NCBI RefSeq assembly: GCF_001280125.1
Contig: NZ_LGEG01000001.1
Location: 209,049-273,048, forward strand
From: Streptomyces sp. NRRL F-6492
GTDB taxonomy: Bacteria; Actinomycetota; Actinomycetes; Streptomycetales; Streptomycetaceae
Reading direction: 5' to 3'
Length of the DNA: 64,000 bases
The position numbers and the translations under genes are program-made. Shown here piece after piece: positions 24,320 to 33,961 of this stretch (positions are counted from its first letter, which is position 1; each line of letters opens with the position of its first letter). The notes below the pieces were generated by a model, which saw only the letters and a list, made by a program, of their open reading frames with translations, made no database searches and was not told the DNA's origin.

Positions 24320-25074
24320 CACGACGCCCCCGGGTGGCTGCGGTGCAGGTGCTGCATCTCGGCCAGCATCCGGCCGAAGGACTCGGTGTGCAGGCCCTGG
24401 CGGCCCGCGCCCGCGCTCCAGGCGCCGGTGCGGGGCCCGGAGGGCACGGTGAGCGTGGCCCTGCCGAGGACGTCCGTCACCGACTCCAGCCAGGCGCTCT
24501 CCAGGGCCGCGTGGTCCACGTCGAGCCCCTCGACCGGCCGGAACAGCTCGCCGGTGTACCGCCACAGGGCCTCGCAGGCCCGGCTCATCCGCTCGTGGCT
24601 CTCGGGGGTTCCGTCGCCGAGGCGCAGCGTCCAGTGCTCGGCGTGGTCCCGGTGGTAGGCGACCTCCTTGACGGCCTTCGCCGCGAGCCCGGCGAAGGGC
24701 CCGCCGCCGGAGGCCAGCCGCGCGTACAGGAGGTGCTGGTAGGTGGAGAAGTACAGCTGGCGGGCGATGGTGTGGGCGAAGTCGCCGTTCGGCTGCTCGA
24801 CGAGCTGGACGTTCCGGAAGGAGCGCTCCTCCCGGAGGTAGGCCAGCTCGTCCTCGTCGCCGACGAGGGAGAGCAGGACGCGGGCCTGGCCGAGCAGGTC
24901 CAGTGCGATGTTGGCCAGGGCGACCTCCTCCTCCAGGACGGGGGCGGAGCCGGCCCATTCCCCCAGGCGGTGGGAGAGGACGAGGGCGTCGTCGCCGAGG
25001 GCGAGGGCCGCGCCGACGGGCACGGCGGTGCCTTCGCGGGTGTCGGCGCCCTCTCGGGTGTCGGGAGTGCTCAC
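24316..25074 (-). CDS. paaC: Phenylacetyl-CoA epoxidase structural subunit PaaC
   Basis: A 252-residue ferritin-like protein, the structural partner of PaaA in the epoxidase. Family motifs are present: LGDDALVLSHRLGEW, EEEVALANIALDLLGQAR, AYHRDHAEHW. PaaC keeps the helical bundle but lacks the full di-iron ligand set. A short duplicated segment (DTREGADTREG) lies in the first 16 residues. GTG at 25074 overlaps the paaB stop. Confidence 0.95.
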   Translation of the reverse strand: MSTPDTREGADTREGTAVPVGAALALGDDALVLSHRLGEWAGSAPVLEEEVALANIALDLLGQARVLLSLVGDEDELAYLREERSFRNVQLVEQPNGDFAHTIARQLYFSTYQHLLYARLASGGGPFAGLAAKAVKEVAYHRDHAEHWTLRLGDGTPESHERMSRACEALWRYTGELFRPVEGLDVDHAALESAWLESVTDVLGRATLTVPSGPRTGAWSAGAGRQGLHTESFGRMLAEMQHLHRSHPGASW

Positions 25075-25354
25075 AGGTGCTTCACCCCCTCCGGGATCTC
25101 GTAGAACGTCGGATGGCGGTAGGGCTTGTCCGCCGCCGGGTCGAAGAAGGGGTCCTTCTCGTCGGGCGAGGAGGCGGTGATCGTCGCGGAGGGCACGACC
25201 CAGATCGAGACGCCCTCGCTCCTGCGGGTGTACAGGTCGCGGGCGTTGCGCAGTGCCATCTCCGCGTCGGGCGCGTGGAGACTGCCCGCGTGGGTGTGGG
25301 ACAGTCCGCGGCGCGAGCGCACGAACACCTCCCACAGCGGCCAACCGTCGCTCG

Positions 25355-25358
<4 letters not shown>
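25071..25358 (-). CDS. paaB: Phenylacetyl-CoA epoxidase subunit PaaB
   Basis: A 95-residue small subunit bridging PaaAC dimers. It contains [23 protein letters not shown] and [19 protein letters not shown], which are strongly conserved in PaaB. ATG at 25358 overlaps the paaA TGA (ATGA). The longer frame upstream is antisense to paaA and is not coding. Confidence 0.96.
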
Positions 25359-26386
<1,028 letters not shown>

Positions 26387-26400
26387 CAGATCCCCTACCG

Positions 26401-26414
26401 ACCGATCGTTCGGT
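26401..26414 (-). promoter_or_regulatory. TetR-type operator before paaABCDE
   Basis: ACCGATCGTTCGGT, a 5-bp inverted repeat ACCGA/TCGGT around 4 bp. It is the exact reverse complement of the site at 31062-31075, next to other paa genes. Confidence 0.8.
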
Positions 26415-26459
26415 TCATTGGCTTCAATGGTGAGACGACGGCCCGTATGGTGTCAACCC

Positions 26460-26468
26460 TGTGGATAA
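26460..26468 (-). promoter_or_regulatory. Single exact DnaA box
   Basis: TGTGGATAA (reverse TTATCCACA) lies in the divergent gap between paaA and the DUF5819 gene. Confidence 0.5.
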
Positions 26469-26497
26469 CCGAGTGGGCCGATCGGGATCGGGGCGGG

Positions 26498-27334
26498 ATG
26501 GACGCGTACGTCGAAAAGGACGCGGTCGAGGCGGGGGACGACCGGCGGACGTCCCCGGAGGAACCGCCACCCGCGCCCCCGGGCTCCGCGCTCCCGCAGC
26601 CCGCCGGAACGGACGGGGCGGGCGGGGCGGGCGGGGCGGGCACCGGGATCATGGCCCTGTCCCTGCCGTACCAGGTCGTCGTCGCCGTCGCGCTCGCCGT
26701 CACCGGCGTCTTCGCCTGCGTCCACCTGGCGATGGTCTTCCTGCACGTGGCGCCGTCCAACACGCTGACCAAGCAGAACGGTCAGGCCGTCGACGACTGG
26801 ATCTACCCCGAGTTCGAGCAGAACTGGAAGCTCTTCGCGCCCAACCCGCTCCGGCAGAACGCCTCCGTCGAGGTCCGCGCCGAGGTCACCGCCGCCGACG
26901 GCGCCCGCCGGACCACCGGCTGGATCGACCTCACGGCCCAGGACGTCGAGGCGATCCGCCACAACCCGTTGCCGAGCCACTCCCAGCAGAACCAGCTCCG
27001 CAGGGCCCTGGACTTCTACTCCAACTCGCACTCCGACGACCACCGCCCCAACGGGATGCGCGGCCGCCTCTCGGAGCAGTACATGCGCCGGATCGCGGTG
27101 CAGCGGCTCGACGCCCTCCCCTCCCTCGCGGGCTCCGACGTGCGCCGCGTCCAGCTCCGCTCCGTCACCCGGCCCGTGCCCGCGCCGCACTGGAGCACCG
27201 AGAAGTCGAAGTCCTCCCCCTCCTACCGCGACTTCCCGTGGTGGCGGATCACCGACGCCGACCGGTCCGCCGACGCCGGCGCCGACCCGAACCGCGCGGA
27301 CGCGGCCCCGAACCGTACGGAGGAGGCCCGATGA
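26498..27334 (+). CDS. DUF5819 family membrane protein, SdpA-like partner of HTTM protein
   Basis: A 278-residue protein with a Pro/Gly-rich cytoplasmic N-terminus, one membrane helix near 60-85, and an extracytoplasmic domain starting QAVDDWIYPEFEQNWKLFAPNP. The W..FAPNP motif is the hallmark of DUF5819 and resembles the W.FFT..P motif of Bacillus SdpA. It overlaps the HTTM gene (ATGA), an arrangement like sdpA-sdpB. The start ATG at 26498 is favoured; in-frame starts as early as 26447 exist, with TATGGT just there as a possible -10. Function is unknown; see the finding on a peptide-maturation pair. Confidence 0.75.
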   Translation: MDAYVEKDAVEAGDDRRTSPEEPPPAPPGSALPQPAGTDGAGGAGGAGTGIMALSLPYQVVVAVALAVTGVFACVHLAMVFLHVAPSNTLTKQNGQAVDDWIYPEFEQNWKLFAPNPLRQNASVEVRAEVTAADGARRTTGWIDLTAQDVEAIRHNPLPSHSQQNQLRRALDFYSNSHSDDHRPNGMRGRLSEQYMRRIAVQRLDALPSLAGSDVRRVQLRSVTRPVPAPHWSTEKSKSSPSYRDFPWWRITDADRSADAGADPNRADAAPNRTEEAR

Positions 27335-28578
27335 GCACCCCGACGCCGGCCCCCACGCCCGCGCGTGCCCGCGAGCCCTTCGACCGCCGGCTCGCCCGCG
27401 CCGTCCAGACCGTCACCGGCCGCTCCCTCGGCCCGCACCAGAGCGCGATCGTCCGGATCGGCTTCTCGCTGACCTGGCTGCTCTTCCTGCTGCGCGAGCT
27501 GCCGCACCGGCACCTGCTGTACGGCTTCGAGAGCCCCTGGTCCTGGGGGATGGCCGAGCGGCTGATCGCCGACAACCGGGCCTTCACCGTGCTCATGTGG
27601 TCGGACGGCCGGATCTGGTTCGAGGTCGTCTACGGACTCGCGGTGCTCTCCGCGGTCCTCCTCATGGTGGGCTGGCGCACCCGGGCCGTCTCCGTGGTCT
27701 TCATGGTCGGGGTGCTGTCGCTGCAGAACCGCGCCGTCTTCGTGGGCGACGGCGGCGACAACGTCCTCCACCTCGCCGCGATCTACCTCGTCCTGGCCCG
27801 CTGCTCGCGGGTGTGGTCCCTCGACGCCCGGCGGGAGGCCCGCGAGGCCCGTGCCGCCCGCGCCGGGGAGCCCCCGCGCCGCGACCTCACCGGTCCGCTG
27901 CTGTGGGTCGTGCTCGGCGGCTTCCTCATGGCCGCCACCTGGTTCTCCGACGTCAGCGGCGAGTGGTGGATGCCGGTGCTGCTGTGGGTGCTCTGGCTGG
28001 GCAACGCGCTGTGGTGGCTGGTCCGCCGGTACGCCCCGGGGGAGCCGCGCACCCTGCTCGACGCCCTCGCCAACCTGGCGCACAACGCCACCCTCCTGGT
28101 GCTCATGGCGGAGGTCTGCCTGATCTACGCCACGGCCGGCTGGTACAAGATCCAGGGCTCGCGCTGGCAGGACGGCACCGCGCTGTACTACCCGCTCCAC
28201 CTCGACTACTTCACGCCCTGGCCCGCCCTCTCCGAGCTGCTCGCCGCCAGCGGGATCATGGTGATGGTGCTGACCTACGGCACGGTGATCGTGCAGGTCG
28301 CCTTCCCCTTCACGCTCTTCAACCGCAAGGTCAAGAACGTCCTCCTCGTCGCGATGATGCTGGAGCACGCCGGGATCGCCCTGCTCCTCGGCCTGCCGTT
28401 CTTCTCGCTGGCGATGATCTCCGCCGACGCGGTGTTCCTGCCGACGGTGTTCCTGGTGGCCCTGGGGGCGCGGGTGACCCGGGTCCGGGACCGGCTGCTG
28501 CGGCGCACGCCGGACGGGACGCTGCCCGAGCAGCGCCGTGTGGACGGGGAGTACGGCCCCCGTACCCTCGTCGGGTGA
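27331..28578 (+). CDS. HTTM-domain membrane protein (gamma-carboxylase-like, SdpB-like)
   Basis: A 415-residue polytopic protein with about eight to nine helices and the HTTM (horizontally transferred transmembrane) domain shared with vitamin-K-dependent gamma-glutamyl carboxylase. Conserved pieces include LQNRAVFVGDGGDNVLHL near 130 and YATAGWYKIQGSRWQDGTALYYPLHLDYF near 266. It lacks the lumenal domain of the animal enzyme. ATG at 27331 overlaps the DUF5819 stop and follows GGAGGAGG. Its stop overlaps the TrmH GTG. In Bacillus the HTTM protein SdpB, with SdpA, matures a toxin peptide. Confidence 0.85.
   Translation: MSTPTPAPTPARAREPFDRRLARAVQTVTGRSLGPHQSAIVRIGFSLTWLLFLLRELPHRHLLYGFESPWSWGMAERLIADNRAFTVLMWSDGRIWFEVVYGLAVLSAVLLMVGWRTRAVSVVFMVGVLSLQNRAVFVGDGGDNVLHLAAIYLVLARCSRVWSLDARREAREARAARAGEPPRRDLTGPLLWVVLGGFLMAATWFSDVSGEWWMPVLLWVLWLGNALWWLVRRYAPGEPRTLLDALANLAHNATLLVLMAEVCLIYATAGWYKIQGSRWQDGTALYYPLHLDYFTPWPALSELLAASGIMVMVLTYGTVIVQVAFPFTLFNRKVKNVLLVAMMLEHAGIALLLGLPFFSLAMISADAVFLPTVFLVALGARVTRVRDRLLRRTPDGTLPEQRRVDGEYGPRTLVG
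28563..28568 (+). promoter_or_regulatory. Likely -10 for leaderless trmH-like mRNA
   Basis: TACCCT ends 6 nt before the GTG at 28575, inside the last codons of the HTTM gene. It would allow separate leaderless expression of the methyltransferase. Confidence 0.5.
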
Positions 28579-29270
28579 GCACCACCGAAGAGAGGCCCGG
28601 GAACGGGCCGGAGACCGCCGGGCCCGACCGGGAGCCGGTCCAGTACGACGAGGGGTTCGGCCCCGAGGTCGGCGTCGGGCCGCACCCGGAGCCGTGGCCC
28701 GAGGGCGAGCGGTACGACCCCGAGCTGCTGGCCGGGGGCGACCGGCGCAACGTCGTCGACCGCTACCGGTACTGGACGCGCGAGGCGGTCGTCGCCGACC
28801 TGGACACCCGGCGCCACGACTTCCACGTGGCGGTGGAGAACTGGGGCCACGACTTCAACATCGGCTCGGTGGTGCGGACCGCCAACGCCTTCCTGGCCAA
28901 GGAGGTCCACATCGTGGGCCGGCGGCGCTGGAACCGGCGCGGCGCCATGGTCACCGACCGCTACCAGCACGTCCGCCACCACCCGGACACCGAGTCGCTG
29001 ACCTCGTGGGCGGCGGCCGAGGGCCTGCCCGTCATCGGCATCGACAACCTGCCCGGCGCCGTGCCGCTGGAGCGGACCGTGCTCCCCCGCCGCTGCGTGC
29101 TCCTCTTCGGGCAGGAGGGGCCCGGGCTCACCGAGGAGGCCCGCGCCCACGTGGAGAGGGTCTGCTCGATCGCCCAGTTCGGCTCCACCCGGTCGATCAA
29201 CGCGGGGGCGGCCGCCGCGATCGCCATGCACGCGTGGATCCAGCGGTACGCGGAGATCGACACCCCTTAG
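28575..29270 (+). CDS. SpoU/TrmH-family RNA 2'-O-methyltransferase
   Basis: A 231-residue SPOUT methyltransferase. An acidic Pro/Glu-rich N-terminal extension (1-60) precedes the domain with motif 1 NIGSVVRTANAF, motif 2 LLFGQEGPGL and motif 3 GSTRSINAGAAAAIAMHAW, which form the trefoil-knot AdoMet site. It should methylate ribose in tRNA or rRNA; the target cannot be told from sequence. GTG at 28575 overlaps the HTTM stop. A terminator follows at once. Confidence 0.9.
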   Translation: MSTTEERPGNGPETAGPDREPVQYDEGFGPEVGVGPHPEPWPEGERYDPELLAGGDRRNVVDRYRYWTREAVVADLDTRRHDFHVAVENWGHDFNIGSVVRTANAFLAKEVHIVGRRRWNRRGAMVTDRYQHVRHHPDTESLTSWAAAEGLPVIGIDNLPGAVPLERTVLPRRCVLLFGQEGPGLTEEARAHVERVCSIAQFGSTRSINAGAAAAIAMHAWIQRYAEIDTP

Positions 29271-29272
29271 GA

Positions 29273-29297
29273 CGGCGGGGCCCGGTGGGCCCCGCCG
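29273..29297. terminator. Bidirectional terminator between trmH-like gene and paaN
   Basis: An 11-bp perfect inverted repeat (29273-29283 with 29287-29297) and 3-nt loop in the 38-bp convergent gap. Confidence 0.8.
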
Positions 29298-29308
29298 CAC
29301 GCGGGAGG

Positions 29309-31006
29309 TCAGGCCTGGCGGCGGACCTCCACCACCCGGAAGCGGTGGGAGACGAAGGCGCCGTCGCACAGGGCGGCGTTCGCCGCCGGGTTGCCGCCGG
29401 AGCCGTGGAAGTCGGAGAACGCGGCCGTCTGGTTCACGTACACCCCGCCCGTCAGGTTCAGCGAGAGCTGGGCCGACTCCTCCAGGCAGACCTCCTCCAC
29501 CGCGCGCTCGACCTCCTCCGAGGTCGTGTACGCGCCGACCGTCATCGCGCCCTTCTCGCGGACCGTGCTCCGCAGCAGCTCCAGGGCGTCGGCGGTGGAG
29601 TCCACCGCGACGGCGAAGGAGACCGGGCCGAAGCACTCCGAGAAGTACGCGTCCCGGGCCTCCGGCTTGGCGCCGTCCAGCTTCACGATCACCGGGGTGC
29701 GGACCACGGCGTCGGGAAAGTCCGGGTTGACCACCTCGCGGGAGGCCAGCGCCACCTCGCCGAGCTCGGCGGCGGCTTCGAGGCGCGCCTTCACGTCCGG
29801 GTTGACCAGGGCGCCCAGCAGGCCGTTGGCCCGGGCGTCGTCGCCGAGCAGGCCGCCGACCGCCGCCGCCAGGTCGGCCGTGACCTCGTCGTACGACCGG
29901 GGGCCCTGGTCGGTGGCGATGCCGTCGCGGGGGATCAGCAGGTTCTGCGGGGTGGTGCACATCTGGCCGCTGTAGAGGGACAGCGAGAAGGCCAGGTTGC
30001 CCAGCATGCCCTTGTAGTCGTCGGTGGAGTCCACGACGACCGTGTTGACCCCGGCCTTCTCGGTGTAGACCTGGGCCTGGCGGGCGTTGGCCTCCAGCCA
30101 GTCGCCGAAGGCGGTCGAGCCGGTGTAGTCGATGATCCGGACCTCGGGGCGCACGGCCAGGGTCTTCGCGATGCCCTCGCCGGGACGCTCGACGGCGAGC
30201 GCCACCAGGTTCGGGTCGAAGCCCGTCTCGGCGAGGACCTCGCGGGCGATCCGGACGGTGAGCGCGAGCGGCAGGACCGCGCGCGGGTGGGGCTTGACCA
30301 GGACCGGGTTGCCGGTGGCGAGGGAGGCGAACAGGCCCGGGTAGCCGTTCCACGTGGGGAAGGTGTTGCAGCCGATCACCAGGGCGACGCCCCGGCCGAC
30401 CGGGGTGAACTCCTTGCTCAGCTCCAGGGGGTCGCGCTTGCCCTGGGGCTTGGACCAGCCGGCCCGCCCGGCGGGGGTGCGGGTCTGCTCCGCGTACGCG
30501 TACGCCACGGCCTCCAGGCCGCGGTCCTGGGCGTGCGGGCCGCCGGCCTGGAACGCCATCATGAACGCCTGTCCGCTGGTGTGCATGACGGCGTGGGCGA
30601 ACTCGTGGGTGCGGGCGGAGATCCGGGCGAGGATCTCCAGGCAGACCAGGGCGCGCGTCTCGGGCCCGGCGTCCCGCCAGGCGCCCGTCCCCTCGCGCAT
30701 GGCGGGCAGCAGGACGTCGATGTCCGCGTGCGGGTACTCGACGCCGAGCTCCGGCCCGTACGGCGAGACCTCGCCGCCGGTCCAGCCGTCCGTGCCGGGC
30801 TGGTCGAGCTCGAAGCGGCCGTTCAGCAGGGACTGGTACGCGGCGAGGCCGGCCGCCGCGTCGAGCGAGCCGTCCGCCCCGTACGCCTTGGGGTGCTCGG
30901 GGTGCGGCGACCAGTAGGCGCGGGTGCGGATGGTGTCGAGCGCCTGGTCGAGCGTGGACCGGTGCTTCTCGGCCAGACGGTCGGTGGTCGGCTGAGCGGT
31001 GGCCAT
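29309..31006 (-). CDS. paaN: Phenylacetic acid degradation protein PaaN (aldehyde dehydrogenase fold)
   Basis: A 565-residue member of the aldehyde dehydrogenase superfamily, of the PaaN type without a fused hotdog hydratase. Motifs: GCNTFPTWNGYPGLFASL, VKPHPRAVLPL, DYTGSTAFGDWL and catalytic Cys in YSGQMCTTPQN. It is thought to oxidise the semialdehyde after ring opening of the oxepin-CoA. ATG at 31006 with GAGGAG 11 nt upstream; the longer frame is a shadow of the divergent dehydrogenase gene. The TetR operator at 31062 sits between its start and the divergent gene. Confidence 0.9.
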   Translation of the reverse strand: MATAQPTTDRLAEKHRSTLDQALDTIRTRAYWSPHPEHPKAYGADGSLDAAAGLAAYQSLLNGRFELDQPGTDGWTGGEVSPYGPELGVEYPHADIDVLLPAMREGTGAWRDAGPETRALVCLEILARISARTHEFAHAVMHTSGQAFMMAFQAGGPHAQDRGLEAVAYAYAEQTRTPAGRAGWSKPQGKRDPLELSKEFTPVGRGVALVIGCNTFPTWNGYPGLFASLATGNPVLVKPHPRAVLPLALTVRIAREVLAETGFDPNLVALAVERPGEGIAKTLAVRPEVRIIDYTGSTAFGDWLEANARQAQVYTEKAGVNTVVVDSTDDYKGMLGNLAFSLSLYSGQMCTTPQNLLIPRDGIATDQGPRSYDEVTADLAAAVGGLLGDDARANGLLGALVNPDVKARLEAAAELGEVALASREVVNPDFPDAVVRTPVIVKLDGAKPEARDAYFSECFGPVSFAVAVDSTADALELLRSTVREKGAMTVGAYTTSEEVERAVEEVCLEESAQLSLNLTGGVYVNQTAAFSDFHGSGGNPAANAALCDGAFVSHRFRVVEVRRQA

Positions 31007-31061
31007 GGATGGACCAACTCCTCGTCGAGCTGGGCAGGGAGACACGTACGGAGTTAGAGTA

Positions 31062-31075
31062 ACCGAACGATCGGT
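31062..31075 (+). promoter_or_regulatory. TetR-type operator between paaN and paaH
   Basis: ACCGAACGATCGGT, identical on the opposite strand to the site before paaA. It is set in the 159-bp divergent spacer, 56 bp from the paaN start and 91 bp from the dehydrogenase start. A one-mismatch DnaA-box match (31100-31108) lies 25 bp away. Confidence 0.8.
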
Positions 31076-31165
31076 CGGGACAAGGGGGCCCGTCGATCCT
31101 GTGGAAAACCCATCGGGGAGGATCACTCCCATGAGTCCGACGCGACCGTCAGGGGGAACGACGAC

Positions 31166-32725
31166 GTGACCACCAATGAGCCCGCCGGCGGGGAACGGGA
31201 CCGTGCCGAAGCCGTGGAGCCCGTCGGGCGGCACCGCGTCGTCGCCGTCGTCGGCACCGGGACCATGGGGCAGGGCATCGCCCAGGTCGCGCTGGTCGCC
31301 GGCCACCCCGTGCGCCTCTACGACAGCGCCCCCGGCCGGGCGGAGGAGGCCGTGGCCGCCCTCGCCGCCCGCCTCGACCGGCTCGTGGAGAAGGGCCGCC
31401 TGGACGCCGGCGCGCGCGAGGCGGCCGTCGGGCGGCTGCACGCGGCCGGGGAGCTCGCCGAGCTCGCGGACGCGGCCCTCGTCGCCGAGGCGATCGTCGA
31501 GGACCTGGCGGTCAAGCGGCGGCTCTTCGCCGATCTGGAGGAGGTCGTCGGCGACGACACCGTCCTCGCCACCAACACCTCGTCGCTCTCCGTCACCGCC
31601 ATCGCCGGGGGCCTGCGGCTGCCCGGCCGGTTCGTCGGACTGCACTTCTTCAACCCGGCGCCGCTGCTCCCGCTGGTCGAGGTCGTCAGCGGCTTCGCCA
31701 CCGACCCGGACGCCGCCACGCGCGCGTACGGGACGGTGAAGGGCTGGGGCAAGACGCCGGTGCGCTGCGCGGACACCCCCGGCTTCATCGTGAACCGGGT
31801 CGCGCGCCCCTTCTACGCCGAGGCGCTGCGCGTCCACGAGGAGGGCGGCGCCGACCCGGCCACCATCGACGCGGCCCTGCGCGAGAGCGGCGGCTTCCGC
31901 ATGGGCCCGTTCGAGCTGACCGACCTGATCGGCCAGGACGTGAACGAGGCCGTCACCCGCTCCGTCTGGGACTCCTTCCACCAGGACCCCAAGTTCACCC
32001 CGTCGCTCGCGCAGCGCCGGCTCGTCGAGTCGGGGCGCCTCGGCCGCAAGACGGGCCACGGCTGGTTCTCGTACGCGGAGGGCGCCGAGCGGCCCGAGCC
32101 GCACACGGCCCCGCCGGCGAAGGCGCCGGAGGGGATCCTCGTCCGGGGCGACCTCGGACCCGCCGAGCCGCTGGTGGGGCTCTTCGAGGAGGCGGGGATC
32201 AAGGTCCGGCGCAAGAAGGGGAACGGCCTCGTCAAGCTGCCGGGCGGTGTCCGGCTCGTGCTCGCGGACGGGGAGTCCTCCTTCGAGTACGGCCACGAGG
32301 AGATCGTCCACTTCGACCTGGCCCACGACTACGCGCGCGCGAGCCGGATCGTGCTCTCCACCCGGGAGGGGATCGCGCCGGACGCCCTCGCCGAGGCGGT
32401 GGGCCTCTTCCAGGCCCTCGGCAAGCAGGTGTCCGTCATCGGTGACGTGCCCGGCATGATCGTCGCCCGCACGGTCGCGATGCTGGCCGATCTCGCGGCC
32501 GACGCGGTCGACCGCGGGGTCGCCACCGCCGAGGACGTCGACACGGCCATGCGGCTCGGGGTCAACTACCCGGCGGGACCGCTGGAGTGGGCCGGGACGT
32601 TCGGCCACCGGCGCGCGTGCTCCCTCCTCGGGGCGCTGCACGAGCGGTACCCGACGGGCCGGTACGCGCCGAGCGTCGGCCTGGTGCGCCGGGGATACGC
32701 CGAGGAAGGACGGGAATCCCGATGA
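31166..32725 (+). CDS. paaH: 3-hydroxyacyl-CoA dehydrogenase, two C-terminal domains
   Basis: A 519-residue NAD-dependent enzyme expected to oxidise 3-hydroxyadipyl-CoA in the phenylacetate route. The Rossmann domain has GTGTMGQGIAQVA (residues 30-42) and the catalytic region NTSSLSVTAIA with HFFNPAPL. Two 3HCDH C-terminal domains follow (NRVARPFYAEALR..., and EYGHEEIVHFDLAHDYARAS... to MRLGVNYPAGPLEW), the duplicated layout of PaaH/PaaC-type proteins. GTG at 31166 follows AGGGGGA. Its stop overlaps the TetR gene, so regulator and enzyme are co-transcribed. Confidence 0.9.
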   Translation: MTTNEPAGGERDRAEAVEPVGRHRVVAVVGTGTMGQGIAQVALVAGHPVRLYDSAPGRAEEAVAALAARLDRLVEKGRLDAGAREAAVGRLHAAGELAELADAALVAEAIVEDLAVKRRLFADLEEVVGDDTVLATNTSSLSVTAIAGGLRLPGRFVGLHFFNPAPLLPLVEVVSGFATDPDAATRAYGTVKGWGKTPVRCADTPGFIVNRVARPFYAEALRVHEEGGADPATIDAALRESGGFRMGPFELTDLIGQDVNEAVTRSVWDSFHQDPKFTPSLAQRRLVESGRLGRKTGHGWFSYAEGAERPEPHTAPPAKAPEGILVRGDLGPAEPLVGLFEEAGIKVRRKKGNGLVKLPGGVRLVLADGESSFEYGHEEIVHFDLAHDYARASRIVLSTREGIAPDALAEAVGLFQALGKQVSVIGDVPGMIVARTVAMLADLAADAVDRGVATAEDVDTAMRLGVNYPAGPLEWAGTFGHRRACSLLGALHERYPTGRYAPSVGLVRRGYAEEGRESR

Positions 32726-33315
32726 CCACGGCGAAGCGCGACACGTACACCCCCGAGACGCTGCTCTCGGTCGCGGTGCGGGTCTTCAACGAGCGCGGCT
32801 ACGACGGCACGTCCATGGAGCACCTGTCGAAGGCGGCGGGCATCTCCAAGTCGTCGATCTACCACCACGTGTCCGGCAAGGAGGAGCTGCTCCGGCGGGC
32901 GGTCAGCCGGGCGCTCGACGGCCTGTTCGCGGTCCTCGACGAACCGGGGGCCGGGCAGGGCCGGGCCGTCGAGCGGGTCGAGTACGTCACGCGCCGCACG
33001 GTCGAGGTGCTGGTCGAGGAGCTGCCGTACGTGACGCTGCTGCTGCGGGTGCGCGGCAACACGGCCACCGAGCGGTGGGCGATGGAGCGGCGCCGCGAGT
33101 TCGACCACCGGGTGGCCGACCTGCTCAAGGCGGCCGCCGCCGAGGGCGACCTGCGGGCCGACGTGGACATCCGGCTCGCGACCCGGCTGCTCTTCGGCAT
33201 GATCAACTCGCTGGTGGAGTGGTACCGGCCGCACCCGGACACGGTGGCGGAGCGGCGGCGGATCGCCGAGACCGTCGTCCACCTGGCCTTCGACGGGCTG
33301 CGGACGGCCCGCTGA
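32722..33315 (+). CDS. paaR: TetR-family regulator of phenylacetate catabolism
   Basis: A 197-residue repressor. The N-terminal helix-turn-helix (about 10-55) contains VFNERGYDGTSMEHLSKAAGISKSSIYHHVSGKEELL. The ligand domain follows. ATG at 32722 overlaps the dehydrogenase stop. Actinobacterial PaaR-type TetR regulators respond to phenylacetyl-CoA. Three copies of the ACCGA(N4)TCGGT palindrome in this region are its probable sites; the third lies before the bkd operon. The GTG-like starts upstream lie inside paaH and are rejected. Confidence 0.88.
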   Translation: MTTAKRDTYTPETLLSVAVRVFNERGYDGTSMEHLSKAAGISKSSIYHHVSGKEELLRRAVSRALDGLFAVLDEPGAGQGRAVERVEYVTRRTVEVLVEELPYVTLLLRVRGNTATERWAMERRREFDHRVADLLKAAAAEGDLRADVDIRLATRLLFGMINSLVEWYRPHPDTVAERRRIAETVVHLAFDGLRTAR

Positions 33316-33335
33316 CGGCGGTCGGCCCGGACGCC

Positions 33336-33860
33336 TCAGTGGTCCGGGTCGAGGTCCGTCTCCTCGAAGACCAGCAGGGTCCGGGTGGAGAGCACCTCCG
33401 GGATCGACTGGAGCTTGGTGAGCACCAGCTCGCGCAGGGTCCGGTTGTCCGGGGTGTGCACCAGGAGCAGTACGTCGAAATCGCCGCTGACCAGCGCGAT
33501 GTGCGCGGCTCCCGGCAGGGCCTGGAGCTGCTCGCGCACGGTCCGCCAGGAGTTCTGGACGATCTTGAGCGTGATGTAGGCGGAGGCGCCGTGGCCCGCC
33601 CGCTCGTGGTTCACGCGGGCGCTGAAACCGCGGATCACCCCGTCGTCGATGAGCCGGTTGATCCGCGCGTAGGCGTTGGCCCGGGAGACGTGCACCCGCT
33701 CGGCCACGGAGCGGATCGAGGCGCGGCCGTCCGTTTGGAGTATGCGCAGGATGTCGCGGTCGACGGCGTCCAGCGGGCGCGCGGGCGGGCCCGGCAGCGC
33801 CGCCGCGGGAGCCGGTGACACGACCTGCTCCCATTCGTCGGCCATTTGTTCATCCGCCAT
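33336..33860 (-). CDS. bkdR: Lrp/AsnC-family regulator, probable BkdR
   Basis: A 174-residue regulator with an N-terminal helix-turn-helix (about 30-80; LDAVDRDILRILQTDGRASIRSVAERVHVSRANAYARINRL) and a C-terminal RAM/AsnC ligand-binding domain (about 95-170; GHGASAYITLKIV, GDFDVLLLV). It is divergent from the branched-chain dehydrogenase operon, the usual place of BkdR. In other bacteria BkdR senses Leu, Ile or Val and controls this operon. ATG at 33860; the longer frame is a shadow. It also lies beside the third TetR-type operator. Confidence 0.85.
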   Translation of the reverse strand: MADEQMADEWEQVVSPAPAAALPGPPARPLDAVDRDILRILQTDGRASIRSVAERVHVSRANAYARINRLIDDGVIRGFSARVNHERAGHGASAYITLKIVQNSWRTVREQLQALPGAAHIALVSGDFDVLLLVHTPDNRTLRELVLTKLQSIPEVLSTRTLLVFEETDLDPDH

Positions 33861-33905
33861 GTGCCCCCGCCTTTCTCCGGTGGACGACCTGTTCTCATCC
33901 CAAGC

Positions 33906-33927
33906 TGTGGAGAACCGTTTGTCCACA
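33906..33927. promoter_or_regulatory. DnaA-box pair between bkdR and bkd operon
   Basis: TGTGGAGAA at 33906-33914 (reverse TTCTCCACA, fits the degenerate consensus) and exact TTGTCCACA at 33919-33927. Confidence 0.5.
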
Positions 33928-33961
33928 GGCTGGAGGTGCCTGTAGCCAAAATGCCTCCACG

